From Leeuwenhoekiella aestuarii (GTDB lineage: Bacteria > Bacteroidota > Bacteroidia > Flavobacteriales > Flavobacteriaceae), in NCBI RefSeq assembly GCF_004104055.1, contig NZ_QOVJ01000002.1, positions 124,001 through 188,000 on the forward strand: a stretch of DNA of 64,000 nucleotides. The letters are read 5' to 3'. The notes beneath the pieces were generated by a model that saw only the letters and a list, made by a program, of their open reading frames with translations, searched no databases and was not told the origin of the DNA. Below are positions 43,782-52,148 of this stretch, piece after piece (the stretch's first letter is position 1; each line of letters starts with the position of its first letter). The position numbers were made by a program, and so were the translations under genes.

Positions 43782-44471
43782 ATGCAAAACGAACAACATT
43801 ATGCGCAACGTAGTGGCTGGTTGAGAGCAGCTGTTTTAGGAGCCAATGACGGGATACTTTCAACAGCGAGTCTGGTAATAGGCGTTGCTGCTGCAAGTAC
43901 AACACGCGAACCTATAGTATTAGCAGGAGTAGCTGGCATCGTAGCCGGTGCTTTGTCTATGGCTGCCGGTGAGTATGTTTCTGTAAGCTCACAAAGTGAT
44001 ATAGAAAAAGCCGACCTGGAACGCGAAGCAAACGAGCTGGCTACAATGCCTGAGGAAGAATTACAAGAACTTAAAGATGTTTATATAGATCGTGGTCTCA
44101 CTGAAGAAACAGCTCTTGAAGTAGCCAAACAATTAACTGCACACAATGCGTTAGAAGCACACGCTCGTGATGAATTAGGTATGCATGAAATAACGCAGGC
44201 AAAGCCCTTACAGGCAGCATTGTCTAGCGGGGCAGCATTTACCGTGGGTGGAGGATTACCAGTTCTTGTAGCTTTTTTAGCCCCGGTGGAGTATATGGAA
44301 TATATTCAATACGCTTGTGCAATTTTATTCTTGATAGTTTTGGGTGCGCTGGCTGCTAAAACAGGCGGCTCTAATATGATTACTGCAATACTTAGAATTA
44401 CTATCTGGGGAACATTAGCTATGGTTGCAACCGCTATAATCGGACACTTTTTTGGTGTTAATATCGCTTAA
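43782..44471 (+). CDS. VIT1/CCC1 family transmembrane protein
   Basis: The 229-residue protein has the VIT1/CCC1 layout: two N-terminal membrane helices (GWLRAAVLGANDGILSTASL, GAAASTT region, AGALSMAAGEYVSVSSQ), a cytoplasmic charged helical insert (about 75-140) and three C-terminal helices. The family exports iron or manganese from the cytosol in plants, yeast and some bacteria. No regulator of metal response lies nearby, so the metal cannot be named. Confidence 0.9.
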   Translation: MQNEQHYAQRSGWLRAAVLGANDGILSTASLVIGVAAASTTREPIVLAGVAGIVAGALSMAAGEYVSVSSQSDIEKADLEREANELATMPEEELQELKDVYIDRGLTEETALEVAKQLTAHNALEAHARDELGMHEITQAKPLQAALSSGAAFTVGGGLPVLVAFLAPVEYMEYIQYACAILFLIVLGALAAKTGGSNMITAILRITIWGTLAMVATAIIGHFFGVNIA

Positions 44472-44493
44472 ATATAAATTTGATTAACTAAAG

Positions 44494-44529
44494 AAGCCTC
44501 TTCGTATAAAGTACAAAGAGGCTTTTTTT
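44494..44529. terminator. Bidirectional terminator
   Basis: The 9-bp stem AAGCCTCTT (44494-44502) / AAGAGGCTT (44516-44524) with a T run lies between the VIT1-like gene and the convergent molybdenum hydroxylase gene. Confidence 0.82.
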
Positions 44530-44547
44530 ATGGGAGAATCTTATGAT

Positions 44548-46704
44548 TTAACCTTTTACTTCGCTTTCTGTTTCTGCGAGGTATTTTGTGAATGGTTGTT
44601 TCAAAAGACGTTTGCCGGTAGCAGCTTTAATTGCATTAGCAACCGCACCACCCGCTGGAGGAAGTCCGGGCTCTCCAAGTCCTGTAGGAGCAATTTCACT
44701 ATCTATAAAATGAACAGCAACTTTTGGAGTTTCATTCATTCTTATTAAACGATAGGTGTCAAAATTACTTGCAGAAGGCTTTCCTGCTTCAAAGGTAAAA
44801 TCACCATACATTGCATGACCAATCCCGTCAAGAACACCACCCACAACTTGATTATTGGCACCGGTTGGATTTATGACAATTCCACAATCTACAGCAGCAG
44901 TAACACGCTCTACTTTTGGCATTCCGTTTTGGATACTGATTTCTGCAACTTCTGCAACGTGTGTATTGTGGCTGTAATAAGCAGAAAAACCTTTGTAAAT
45001 GCCATCTGGAGTGTTATTCCAGTCGCCTTTTTCTGCGGCTAATTTGATGACTTCTTTCATTCGAGAAGCAGAATATTGAATGCGATCATCTGCACCCTCA
45101 TCTACATTGTCCAATAGGTCCAGACGGAGCTGTACGGCGTCTTGATTTAAAGCTTCTGCTACTTCGTCAAAAAAGCTTTGTTCTGCAAAAGCAAGAAAGT
45201 TTGTGTAAGGAGCTCGCCATGCACCTGTTGTAATATTACTTTTGTAATTAGCACTTTCTATTTTTAAATTAGGAATGGCTCCTGCCGGAAAAAAATTAGG
45301 AATCAGTCCATACATATTGCTGTTTATAGCAGCTTCTTTCAGTTTATATCCGGTTACTTTGCCATCTTTTAGAGATGCGGAAATACGATATTTTATTGCA
45401 GGTCTAAAAATTCCGGCATTCATATCATCTTCACGCGAATAGACGAGTTTAATCGGTTTGCCGGCTTTGCTTGAAATTTCGGCTGCTTCAAGAGCAAAAT
45501 CTCCATACAGTCTACGACCAAAACCTCCACCCATACGAGTTAATTCTACTTCAATTTCCTCAGGGGCGAGATCCAGTAAGTTAGCAACGCGGTTAGCAGT
45601 TCCTTCAGGTGTTTGAATTGGTCCGGCTAACTGTACTTTTTCAGATGTTACGTCTGCATAAAAGTTCATTGGTTCCATACAGTTGTGCGGTAAAAATGGA
45701 GATTCATAAATACGATCAATTATTTGATCTGCTTCCGCAAAAGCTTTATCAACATCACCATCTTCTCTGCGAACATCACCTTCAGAACTGTTTAGCAAGC
45801 CTAGTAAAAGTTCGTCATGTTTCTCAGTGCTTTCTAATGCATTGTCTTCCCAGTTTGCTTTTAAAGCTTTTTTACCTTTCACAGCAGACCAGGTGTTTTT
45901 AGCTAAAACAGCGATTTTATCACCAAATTGAAACACATCAGTAACACCGGTTATTTTTCGAGACTCGGTATCATCAAAATCTTTTAAAGTCTGACCAAAA
46001 GACGGCGGGCGCATCACTGAAGCGATATGCATGCCATCTTTTTTATAATCAAGTCCAAAAAGGGGTTTCCCGGTTACTATTTTATCCAGATCAACATTTA
46101 AGGCATCGTTACCTATTATTTTAAAATGTTTAGGTTCTTTTAATGGTACATTTTCAGGAACTTCAAGAGCCGCCGCTTCTTTAACAACATCACCGTAGCC
46201 TAAGGTTTTACCAGATTTGCTTGTGATTATTCCATTTTTTGCAGATACTTCAGAAGCATCAATTTGCCATTTAGCCGCTGCAGCATTAACAAGCATTTGT
46301 TTTGCTGTAGCACCGGTTTGACGTAAAACGTCCCAGTTTTGACGTATAGATTGACTACCACCAGCTACCTGCCCGCGATAGTTATCAGTATCTAGTCCGG
46401 CTTGTTCAACGTGCACGTGTTCCCACGGTACATCTAATTCTTCAGCTACGATCATAGGCATCGAAGTTTTAACACCCTGACCAATTTCTGGATTGGGTGA
46501 AAAGATAGTTACATACCCATTATCTGCAATTTTAATATAGGCGTTGAAATCATTAAAGTTAAGGTTTGCGATATCTACAGGAGGTTTCACCTCGTCTTTA
46601 CAAGCCGTTAAAAAATTAAAGCCTATCAACATACCGCCACCCGCAAGGGCAGAAGTACGTATAAACCCGCGTCTGCTAAATGTAGTTTTTGTCTGTTTTT
46701 TCAT
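44548..46704 (-). CDS. Molybdenum hydroxylase large subunit (xanthine dehydrogenase family, IorB-like)
   Basis: The 718-residue protein starts with a twin-arginine signal (SRRGFIRTSALAGG) ending in FNFLTAC, so it is folded with cofactor before Tat export and may be lipid-anchored. It has the molybdopterin-binding aldehyde-oxidase folds (RMGGGFGRR, GAWRAPYTNF, ending with GEPGLPPAGGAVANAI containing the active-site Glu region). It pairs with the [2Fe-2S] protein encoded 11 bases upstream. No FAD subunit is present, as in isoquinoline 1-oxidoreductase-type enzymes. Substrate unknown, probably an aldehyde or N-heterocycle. Confidence 0.92.
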   Translation of the reverse strand: MKKQTKTTFSRRGFIRTSALAGGGMLIGFNFLTACKDEVKPPVDIANLNFNDFNAYIKIADNGYVTIFSPNPEIGQGVKTSMPMIVAEELDVPWEHVHVEQAGLDTDNYRGQVAGGSQSIRQNWDVLRQTGATAKQMLVNAAAAKWQIDASEVSAKNGIITSKSGKTLGYGDVVKEAAALEVPENVPLKEPKHFKIIGNDALNVDLDKIVTGKPLFGLDYKKDGMHIASVMRPPSFGQTLKDFDDTESRKITGVTDVFQFGDKIAVLAKNTWSAVKGKKALKANWEDNALESTEKHDELLLGLLNSSEGDVRREDGDVDKAFAEADQIIDRIYESPFLPHNCMEPMNFYADVTSEKVQLAGPIQTPEGTANRVANLLDLAPEEIEVELTRMGGGFGRRLYGDFALEAAEISSKAGKPIKLVYSREDDMNAGIFRPAIKYRISASLKDGKVTGYKLKEAAINSNMYGLIPNFFPAGAIPNLKIESANYKSNITTGAWRAPYTNFLAFAEQSFFDEVAEALNQDAVQLRLDLLDNVDEGADDRIQYSASRMKEVIKLAAEKGDWNNTPDGIYKGFSAYYSHNTHVAEVAEISIQNGMPKVERVTAAVDCGIVINPTGANNQVVGGVLDGIGHAMYGDFTFEAGKPSASNFDTYRLIRMNETPKVAVHFIDSEIAPTGLGEPGLPPAGGAVANAIKAATGKRLLKQPFTKYLAETESEVKG

Positions 46705-46715
46705 AACGCAGGTTT

Positions 46716-47177
46716 TTAAGCTATTTTTTCTGCAGCATCTGCTACAGCTTTTTCTATACGATTATAAGATGCGCAACGACAGAGATTACCACTCATCGCA
46801 TCGCGTATTTCAGATTGCGAAGGAGCAGCATTGCTGTTTAAAAAAGATGCAGCAGTCATAATTTGACCAGCCTGGCAATATCCACATTGAGGTACATCAT
46901 GCTCTTTCCACGCGACCTGAACAGGATGTGTACCATCTTCAGAAAGTCCTTCTATTGTCGTGATTTTTGCTTCTTCGAGTGAGCTAATTTGAAGTAGACA
47001 ACTGCGTGTTGCAGTACCATCAATATGAACTGTGCAGGCTCCACATTGACCTATTCCACAGCCAAATTTTGTTCCTACTAAGTTTAATTCATCTCTTAAA
47101 ACCCATAATAACGGAGTGTCCGATTCGGCTTCGACACTTAGGGATTTACCGTTTACCATTAAATTATATACCGGCAT
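46716..47177 (-). CDS. [2Fe-2S] subunit of the molybdenum hydroxylase (IorA-like)
   Basis: The 153-residue protein carries two [2Fe-2S] clusters: the plant-ferredoxin type ([15 protein letters not shown] with the later C of TRSC) and the xanthine-oxidase type (CGYCQAGQI, then CRCASY). It passes electrons from the molybdenum centre to a downstream acceptor, probably a cytochrome. It has no signal peptide and should travel with the Tat-signal partner. First gene of the two-gene operon. Confidence 0.94.
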   Translation of the reverse strand: MPVYNLMVNGKSLSVEAESDTPLLWVLRDELNLVGTKFGCGIGQCGACTVHIDGTATRSCLLQISSLEEAKITTIEGLSEDGTHPVQVAWKEHDVPQCGYCQAGQIMTAASFLNSNAAPSQSEIRDAMSGNLCRCASYNRIEKAVADAAEKIA

Positions 47178-47324
47178 AGCACTGTTCTTTTTGTTTGTGT
47201 TAAGTTAATGAAATCTTAAGATATTCTATTTGACAGCATCTAATTTATACCCGTTCAAAAAAGGATTTTGTGTGCATTGCAATATATGTAGGTATTTATT
47301 TAGCTTTAAACGCTAATAAATTCA

Positions 47325-47906
47325 ATGACAAAAATAGCAATACTCATACTCGCCGCAGGAAATTCTACCAGAATGGGAGAAGCGAAGCAATTATTGCCTT
47401 ACGGAACTAAAACCCTATTAGAGCACACAATAGCACAAGCTAAAAATTCTGTAGCTGAACAGGTTTTTTGTGTGCTGGGAGCAAATGCAGAAACTATAGA
47501 GAAAATTATTAATAATGATCTGGTCTTTATTCATAATAAAAGTTGGCAAGATGGGTTGAGCAGTAGTATTGCATGCGGGGTTGAAAAGGTTAGGCTGATG
47601 GGTTTTGATTCTATATTAGTTATGCTTGCAGATCAACCTAAAATAGATACCTTTTATTTGAATTTGCTTATTGAAACTTCAGTACACTATAAAACCAAAT
47701 GTATTGCTTCAGATTATGGAACTAGAAATGGAGTTCCGGCAGTTTTTCCAAAGACTTATTTTGAAGAACTCTTAAGTTTAAAAGGAGATCAGGGAGCTAA
47801 AAATTTATTGAATGCGACTGAAGAAAAGGTAATCGCTCTTGATGCTCAAGATAAAATACAGGATATAGATACTCCTGAAGATTATGCCCGTTTGCTGAAA
47901 AAATAA
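47325..47906 (+). CDS. MocA-like molybdenum cofactor nucleotidyltransferase
   Basis: The 193-residue protein has the NTP-transferase signature LAAGNSTRMGEAKQLLPYG, then LADQPKIDT and GTRNGVPAVFP. MocA joins CTP to molybdopterin to make the cytosine dinucleotide cofactor that xanthine-oxidase-family enzymes use. Its divergent position 147 bases from the molybdenum hydroxylase operon fits that job; the assignment of CTP over GTP is inferred from context. It may be cotranscribed with rpiA 39 bases downstream. Confidence 0.87.
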   Translation: MTKIAILILAAGNSTRMGEAKQLLPYGTKTLLEHTIAQAKNSVAEQVFCVLGANAETIEKIINNDLVFIHNKSWQDGLSSSIACGVEKVRLMGFDSILVMLADQPKIDTFYLNLLIETSVHYKTKCIASDYGTRNGVPAVFPKTYFEELLSLKGDQGAKNLLNATEEKVIALDAQDKIQDIDTPEDYARLLKK

Positions 47907-47945
47907 ACTTATTTTTAAACGCTAAACCACCATAAGTTTAAAATA

Positions 47946-48623
47946 ATGACTGCTGATCAGGAAAAAAAACAAGCAGCGCTAGAAGCTGTAAAATACATAA
48001 AAAACAATATGGTTGTAGGCCTTGGTACGGGTTCTACGGCTAAGCATATGATAGAAGCCGTAGGTAAATTAGTTGCCGACGGAATGAACCTGACTTGCGT
48101 TCCATCTTCTATAGCTACCGAAAAGTTGGCAAAAGAATTGGGTATAAAAATCGTCGCCCTCGATGCGATTGATAAAATTGACGTTACCATTGACGGTGCT
48201 GATGAATTTGATGGAAAATTTCAACTGATCAAGGGTGGAGGAGGAGCTTTGCTGCGCGAAAAGATTCTTGCCTGGAATACCAAATTCAACATCATTATAG
48301 CAGACAGTAGTAAAGATGTGAATAAGCTGGGAGCTTTTAAACTTCCAGTTGAAGTCATTCCGTTTGCAACCAAACAAATCTTGACTTATTTAGAAGCCGA
48401 AGGGTTACAACCCTTGCAGCGTATGCAAGGAGATGCCTCGTATCGAACAGATGAGAACAACACTATTTTAGATATTGATATTTCGGGAATTGATGATCTT
48501 CAAGGTCTAGAGATTCAATTATTAAAAGTCCCCGGAATCGTAGAAACCGGACTTTTCTTAGACACAACCAGCCTGATCATTGTAGGTAAAGAAGGCGGGC
48601 CGGAGGTTAAGGAGCGTAACTAG
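47946..48623 (+). CDS. rpiA: Ribose-5-phosphate isomerase A
   Basis: The 225-residue enzyme interconverts ribose-5-phosphate and ribulose-5-phosphate in the pentose phosphate pathway. Signatures are GLGTGSTAKHMIEA, PSSIATEKLAKELGI, IDGADEFD (catalytic Asp) and KGGGGALLREKIL. The length is normal. It follows the MocA-like gene and is followed by a bidirectional terminator. Confidence 0.97.
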   Translation: MTADQEKKQAALEAVKYIKNNMVVGLGTGSTAKHMIEAVGKLVADGMNLTCVPSSIATEKLAKELGIKIVALDAIDKIDVTIDGADEFDGKFQLIKGGGGALLREKILAWNTKFNIIIADSSKDVNKLGAFKLPVEVIPFATKQILTYLEAEGLQPLQRMQGDASYRTDENNTILDIDISGIDDLQGLEIQLLKVPGIVETGLFLDTTSLIIVGKEGGPEVKERN

Positions 48624-48635
48624 ATCATGCTAAAA

Positions 48636-48673
48636 CACAAAAAAGCTATCAAAATCTTGAGAGCTTTTTTGTG
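48636..48673. terminator. Bidirectional terminator
   Basis: The outer stem CACAAAAAAGCT (48636-48647) / AGCTTTTTTGTG (48662-48673) lies between rpiA and the convergent NmrA-like gene; the inner bases can partly pair. Confidence 0.8.
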
Positions 48674-48687
48674 CATTTTTTTGGTAC

Positions 48688-49575
48688 TTACCCATAAACT
48701 TGCTCCAATAAATCAGATACAGGTTTTGGTTTTCTACCCAATAATACTTCAAGATCATTAGATTCTGAATTGAATTCTCCGGCAGCAATTCCAAGAGAGA
48801 AAACGAGCATTATTCCTATAGCTTCTTCAGGAACACCGTATGAAGCCATAGTAGATTTAAAGGTTTCTGAATCTGGAGAAACAAATGCAATTTTTTCATT
48901 AGTAATCTTGCTTAGAATCAAAGCGATTTCTTTAAAATCAATAGCTTTTGGTCCATCTAAAGTGTAAACTGTATTGGTGTGATTTTTATAATTCTTAAGC
49001 ACAAGCATACCCGCTTCTGCTAAATCCTCTCGTAATGCAAATCCTGTTTTTCCTTCTTCTGTAGGAAGAAATAGTGTTTTAGATCCTAATAGTGCTTCTT
49101 TTTTACCTAAAAACATAGGTACTACTTCGGCGTATAGGTTATGTCTTAAGATCGTGTAATTAAGGCCAGATCTTTTTAACCAATTTTCGGTTTTTATATG
49201 TGCATCCATCACTGCAGCGACAGGAGAGTTTTGCGAAGCATCTTTTCTGCCGGCGCTGGTGTAAACAACGTGCTTTACAGCAGCTTCTTTTGCTGCTTCA
49301 ACAACATTCTTATGTTGCGGTTCGCGTGACGGAATATCACTCCCAGAAACAAAATATAGCGCATCAATATTTTTAAAAGCTGCTACCAGCGTTTCTTTAT
49401 TATCATAATCAGCAACTCTCAAATCATAGCCTTTTTTCTTATAAGATTTGGCTTTTTCACTTTCAGCATCACGAACTAATACTGCTATTTCTGATGGATC
49501 GACACGTTTTGATAAATGTTTTATTGCGCTGCTTCCTAGTCCACCGGTTGCACCGGTAATTAAATAAGTACTCAT
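48688..49575 (-). CDS. NmrA-like NAD(P)-binding reductase (QorB/YtfG type)
   Basis: The 295-residue atypical short-chain dehydrogenase starts with the dinucleotide motif TGATGGLGSSAI, and has VYTSAGR (in place of YxxxK) and a NmrA-type body (LREDLAEAGMLVL). The relatives include the NADPH:quinone oxidoreductase QorB. The gene is divergent from an HxlR regulator, a common pairing in which the regulator senses quinones, aldehydes or redox stress and controls the reductase. Confidence 0.88.
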   Translation of the reverse strand: MSTYLITGATGGLGSSAIKHLSKRVDPSEIAVLVRDAESEKAKSYKKKGYDLRVADYDNKETLVAAFKNIDALYFVSGSDIPSREPQHKNVVEAAKEAAVKHVVYTSAGRKDASQNSPVAAVMDAHIKTENWLKRSGLNYTILRHNLYAEVVPMFLGKKEALLGSKTLFLPTEEGKTGFALREDLAEAGMLVLKNYKNHTNTVYTLDGPKAIDFKEIALILSKITNEKIAFVSPDSETFKSTMASYGVPEEAIGIMLVFSLGIAAGEFNSESNDLEVLLGRKPKPVSDLLEQVYG

Positions 49576-49598
49576 TATTTTATATTTTTAGTTATTAG

Positions 49599-49665
49599 CT
49601 TACTTTTGGTAAGTAAAGGTAATTACTAGAGTTGACGTTTGGAAGAGCTTACCAAAATGTAGCTC
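49599..49665. promoter_or_regulatory. Inverted repeats in the divergent qorB-like / hxlR control region
   Basis: TTTTGGTAAG at 49604-49613 is a perfect inverted copy of CTTACCAAAA at 49648-49657. Each half lies in its own short palindrome: CTTAC-N5-GTAAG (49599-49613) and GAGCT-N11-AGCTC (49645-49665). They are placed to serve as HxlR binding sites between the two genes. Confidence 0.5.
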
Positions 49666-49707
49666 ACTTACGCGGAAGTTAGTTTAATTGAAAATCAACC
49701 AATTAAA

Positions 49708-50073
49708 ATGGGAAATAATTTAGAAAAATATACAGATGTGGTAAATTGCCCGGTACGCAATGTGCTCGACCGCTTTGGAGATAAGTGGTCAACGCTGGTT
49801 TTACTATTGCTTGATGAAGCTGCTGTAATGCGTTTTAATGAATTGCATAAAGCGATTAATGGCATTTCGCAGAAAATGCTCGCAGTGACGCTTAAAACAT
49901 TAGAAGCAGATGGTTTGATAATCAGAACCCAATACCCTGAAATTCCACCGAGGGTGGAATACAAATTGAGCGAACGTGGTTCGTCACTTTTGCCACACAT
50001 TCAAAATCTGGTGAAATGGGCGAATACCAATTTTGATGCTATTGAAGAATCGAGAGTGTCCTATAAACGCTAA
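49708..50073 (+). CDS. HxlR family transcriptional regulator
   Basis: The 121-residue winged-helix protein has the HxlR features: conserved Cys in NCPVRNVLDRFGDKWS (Cys14), FNELHKAINGISQKMLAVTLKTLEADGLI and RVEYKLSERGSSLLP. In YodB and HypR-type members this N-terminal Cys senses quinones or disulfide stress. It is divergent from the NmrA-like reductase and probably controls it. A 20-bp terminator hairpin overlaps its stop codon. Confidence 0.92.
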   Translation: MGNNLEKYTDVVNCPVRNVLDRFGDKWSTLVLLLLDEAAVMRFNELHKAINGISQKMLAVTLKTLEADGLIIRTQYPEIPPRVEYKLSERGSSLLPHIQNLVKWANTNFDAIEESRVSYKR

Positions 50074-50109
50074 AAAGCTCAAAAGAATGTTCTTTTGAGC
50101 TTTTTAGCG
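50068..50109. terminator. 20-bp perfect hairpin terminator
   Basis: CGCTAAAAAGCTCAAAAGAA (50068-50087) pairs completely with 50090-50109 across a 2-base gap. The stem includes the hxlR stop codon. It separates hxlR from the convergent rhodanese gene. Confidence 0.85.
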
Positions 50110-50128
50110 AAATTGATTTAATAACAAA

Positions 50129-50512
50129 TCAATCTTCGGGTTGTTTCTCAGCCGTCCAGTTTAGATAGCCACCTTCTAAATCATATATTTTAGTAAAACC
50201 AGCATCTTGCATAATTTGCGCAGCTTTGCCGCTGCGATTGCCTGACCTGCAATAAATATAGACCGGTTTTGATTTATCTAATTTTTCTATTTCTGTATTG
50301 AAACTTTCAGGTGCTAAAACATTGATGTTTTGCGCATCTTCAATTTTTCCGGCTTCAAATTCTTCCGGTCTCCTCACATCGATTAAAAGGACTTCTTTCG
50401 ATTTTAAACTATCAGCAAAACTTACTTTATCTAAGATCTGATGTTTAGAGTCCTGAGCATTTATTTGAAAGCTAAATAATGAGATTAAAATTAAAGAGAA
50501 AACTAATTTCAT
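50129..50512 (-). CDS. Exported single-domain rhodanese-like protein
   Basis: The 127-residue protein has a signal peptide (residues 1-19, ending QINAQ) and one rhodanese domain (LLIDVRRPEEFEAGKIEDAQNINV) with active Cys in IYCRSGNRSG. It would move sulfane sulfur or bind persulfide in the periplasm. It follows the MBL-rhodanese gene by 3 bases, so both form one operon for sulfide or persulfide handling. Confidence 0.9.
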   Translation of the reverse strand: MKLVFSLILISLFSFQINAQDSKHQILDKVSFADSLKSKEVLLIDVRRPEEFEAGKIEDAQNINVLAPESFNTEIEKLDKSKPVYIYCRSGNRSGKAAQIMQDAGFTKIYDLEGGYLNWTAEKQPED

Positions 50513-50515
50513 ATT

Positions 50516-51934
50516 CTAGCTTTTAAGAGTTGATGGGCAAACAAAGTTTGTTCTGGGAAGCTCAGTTTCCTTGATAGCTTTATAACCCCCTTGTACATCA
50601 ATAAGATTATGAATTCCACGACTTTTTAAAATACTTGCTGCGATCATACTGCGGTAGCCGCCTGCGCAATGCACATAAAAATCTTCTTTATCGGGGAAGT
50701 CACTTAGATGTTTATTGATATAATCCAGCGGAGTACTTTTAGCTACTTCAAGATGTTCAGATTCAAATTCTCCGGGCTTACGCACATCAAAAACGGGAGT
50801 GTCTCCATCAGTTTTAACTGCTTTTTCTAATTCATTTGCAGGAACAGATTTGACCGAGTCGGTTTGTTTTCCTGCAGCTTCCCAGGATTGAAAACCTCCT
50901 TTGAGATAGCCTATAGTTCCATCAAAACCTACACGAGATAGACGGGTAATGGTCTCTTCTTCACGGCCTTCATCAGCAACCAATAGAATGGGTTGCTCTG
51001 TATCGGCGATAAGTGCTCCTACCCAAGGTGCAAAACCGCCGTCTATACCAATAAAAATAGATCTTGGAATATGTCCCTTTGCAAAATTTCCTGCTTTACG
51101 CACATCAAGAATAACAGCACCGGTTTCATTTGCAGCAGTTTCAAAAGCATCTGGTGATAAAGCCTGTGTACCGCGTTCTATAACTTCATCAATATCATCG
51201 TAGCCTTCTTTATTCATTTTTACATTCAATGGAAAATAGGAGGGAGGCGGTAACAAACCATCTGTTACCTCTTTGATAAATTCGTCTTTAGTCATATCTG
51301 CGCGTAACGCATAATTTGTTTTTTTCTGATTTCCCAGCGTGTCAACCGTTTCTTTACTCATGTTTTTTCCGCAGGCAGATCCCGCTCCATGTGCAGGGTA
51401 AACGATCACATCATCAGCTAAAGGCATGATCTTTTCGCGTAAGCTATCGTATAAATAACCGGCAAGATCTTCTTGTGTAAGTTCTTTAGCTTTTTGGGCT
51501 AAATCTGGTCTGCCAACATCTCCAAGGAATAAGGTGTCCCCACTAAAAATCGCGTGATCTTTTCCATTTTCATCAATAAGTAAATAGGTTGTGCTCTCCA
51601 TCGTATGTCCTGGAGTGTGCAACACCTTTATGATAATTTTTCCCAATTTAAACTCCTGATTATCTTTAGCGATAATCGCTTGAAAAGAAGGGTTTGCTTT
51701 AGGACCGTAAACAATAGAAGCACCAGTTTCTTTAGCTAATGTCACATGACCACTCACAAAATCTGCGTGAAAATGTGTCTCAAAAATATATTTTATGTTT
51801 GCATTGTCAGCAGCAGCGCGATCCATATAAGGTTTTACTTCACGTAATGGGTCAATAACTGCAACTTCGCCTTCGCTTTCTATATAATAAGCTCCCTGAG
51901 CTAAACAACCGGTATATATCTGTTCTATATTCAT
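50516..51934 (-). CDS. MBL-fold persulfide dioxygenase-like protein fused to two rhodanese domains
   Basis: The 472-residue protein has an ETHE1-like metallo-beta-lactamase domain (THFHADFVSGH, LHTPGHTMEST, FSGDTLFLGDVGRPDL, YPAHGAGSACG). Rhodanese domain 1 (about 265-355) lacks the active Cys: the loop reads VADEGREEE. Rhodanese domain 2 (about 375-465) has it in HCAGGYRS. Such fusions oxidise glutathione persulfide to sulfite and transfer sulfur. The start at 51934 (MNIEQIYT) matches the family; an in-frame extension to 52078 reaches into a repeat-like region. Confidence 0.9.
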   Translation of the reverse strand: MNIEQIYTGCLAQGAYYIESEGEVAVIDPLREVKPYMDRAAADNANIKYIFETHFHADFVSGHVTLAKETGASIVYGPKANPSFQAIIAKDNQEFKLGKIIIKVLHTPGHTMESTTYLLIDENGKDHAIFSGDTLFLGDVGRPDLAQKAKELTQEDLAGYLYDSLREKIMPLADDVIVYPAHGAGSACGKNMSKETVDTLGNQKKTNYALRADMTKDEFIKEVTDGLLPPPSYFPLNVKMNKEGYDDIDEVIERGTQALSPDAFETAANETGAVILDVRKAGNFAKGHIPRSIFIGIDGGFAPWVGALIADTEQPILLVADEGREEETITRLSRVGFDGTIGYLKGGFQSWEAAGKQTDSVKSVPANELEKAVKTDGDTPVFDVRKPGEFESEHLEVAKSTPLDYINKHLSDFPDKEDFYVHCAGGYRSMIAASILKSRGIHNLIDVQGGYKAIKETELPRTNFVCPSTLKS

Positions 51935-52055
51935 AATTCTAAATTTAATCGCCCTTAAAATTGAAAAATTAAGACTTATCTCAAAATGATTTAATCGATA
52001 ATCGAGATTTAAATGCTTTAACGCTTTCCTCGAAGTAAAAATATGTTTCCTTATT

Positions 52056-52085
52056 AATTCCTTGTGGGCTTTCCCCAAGGAAATT
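52056..52085. repeat. Degenerate intergenic hairpin, possible copy C
   Basis: ATTCCTTG and CAAGGAAAT arms enclose a GGGC/CCCC core (TGGGCTTTCCC). It resembles the GGCTTGCCCC core of the elements at 20889-20998 and 59128-59188, but the match is short. The rest of 51935-52148 is AT-rich with nothing recognised. Confidence 0.4.
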
Positions 52086-52148
52086 TACATAACAAAGATA
52101 AGACACCTTAAGCAGTGTAGCGGTAACAGAAGTTACATAGATAAATGA

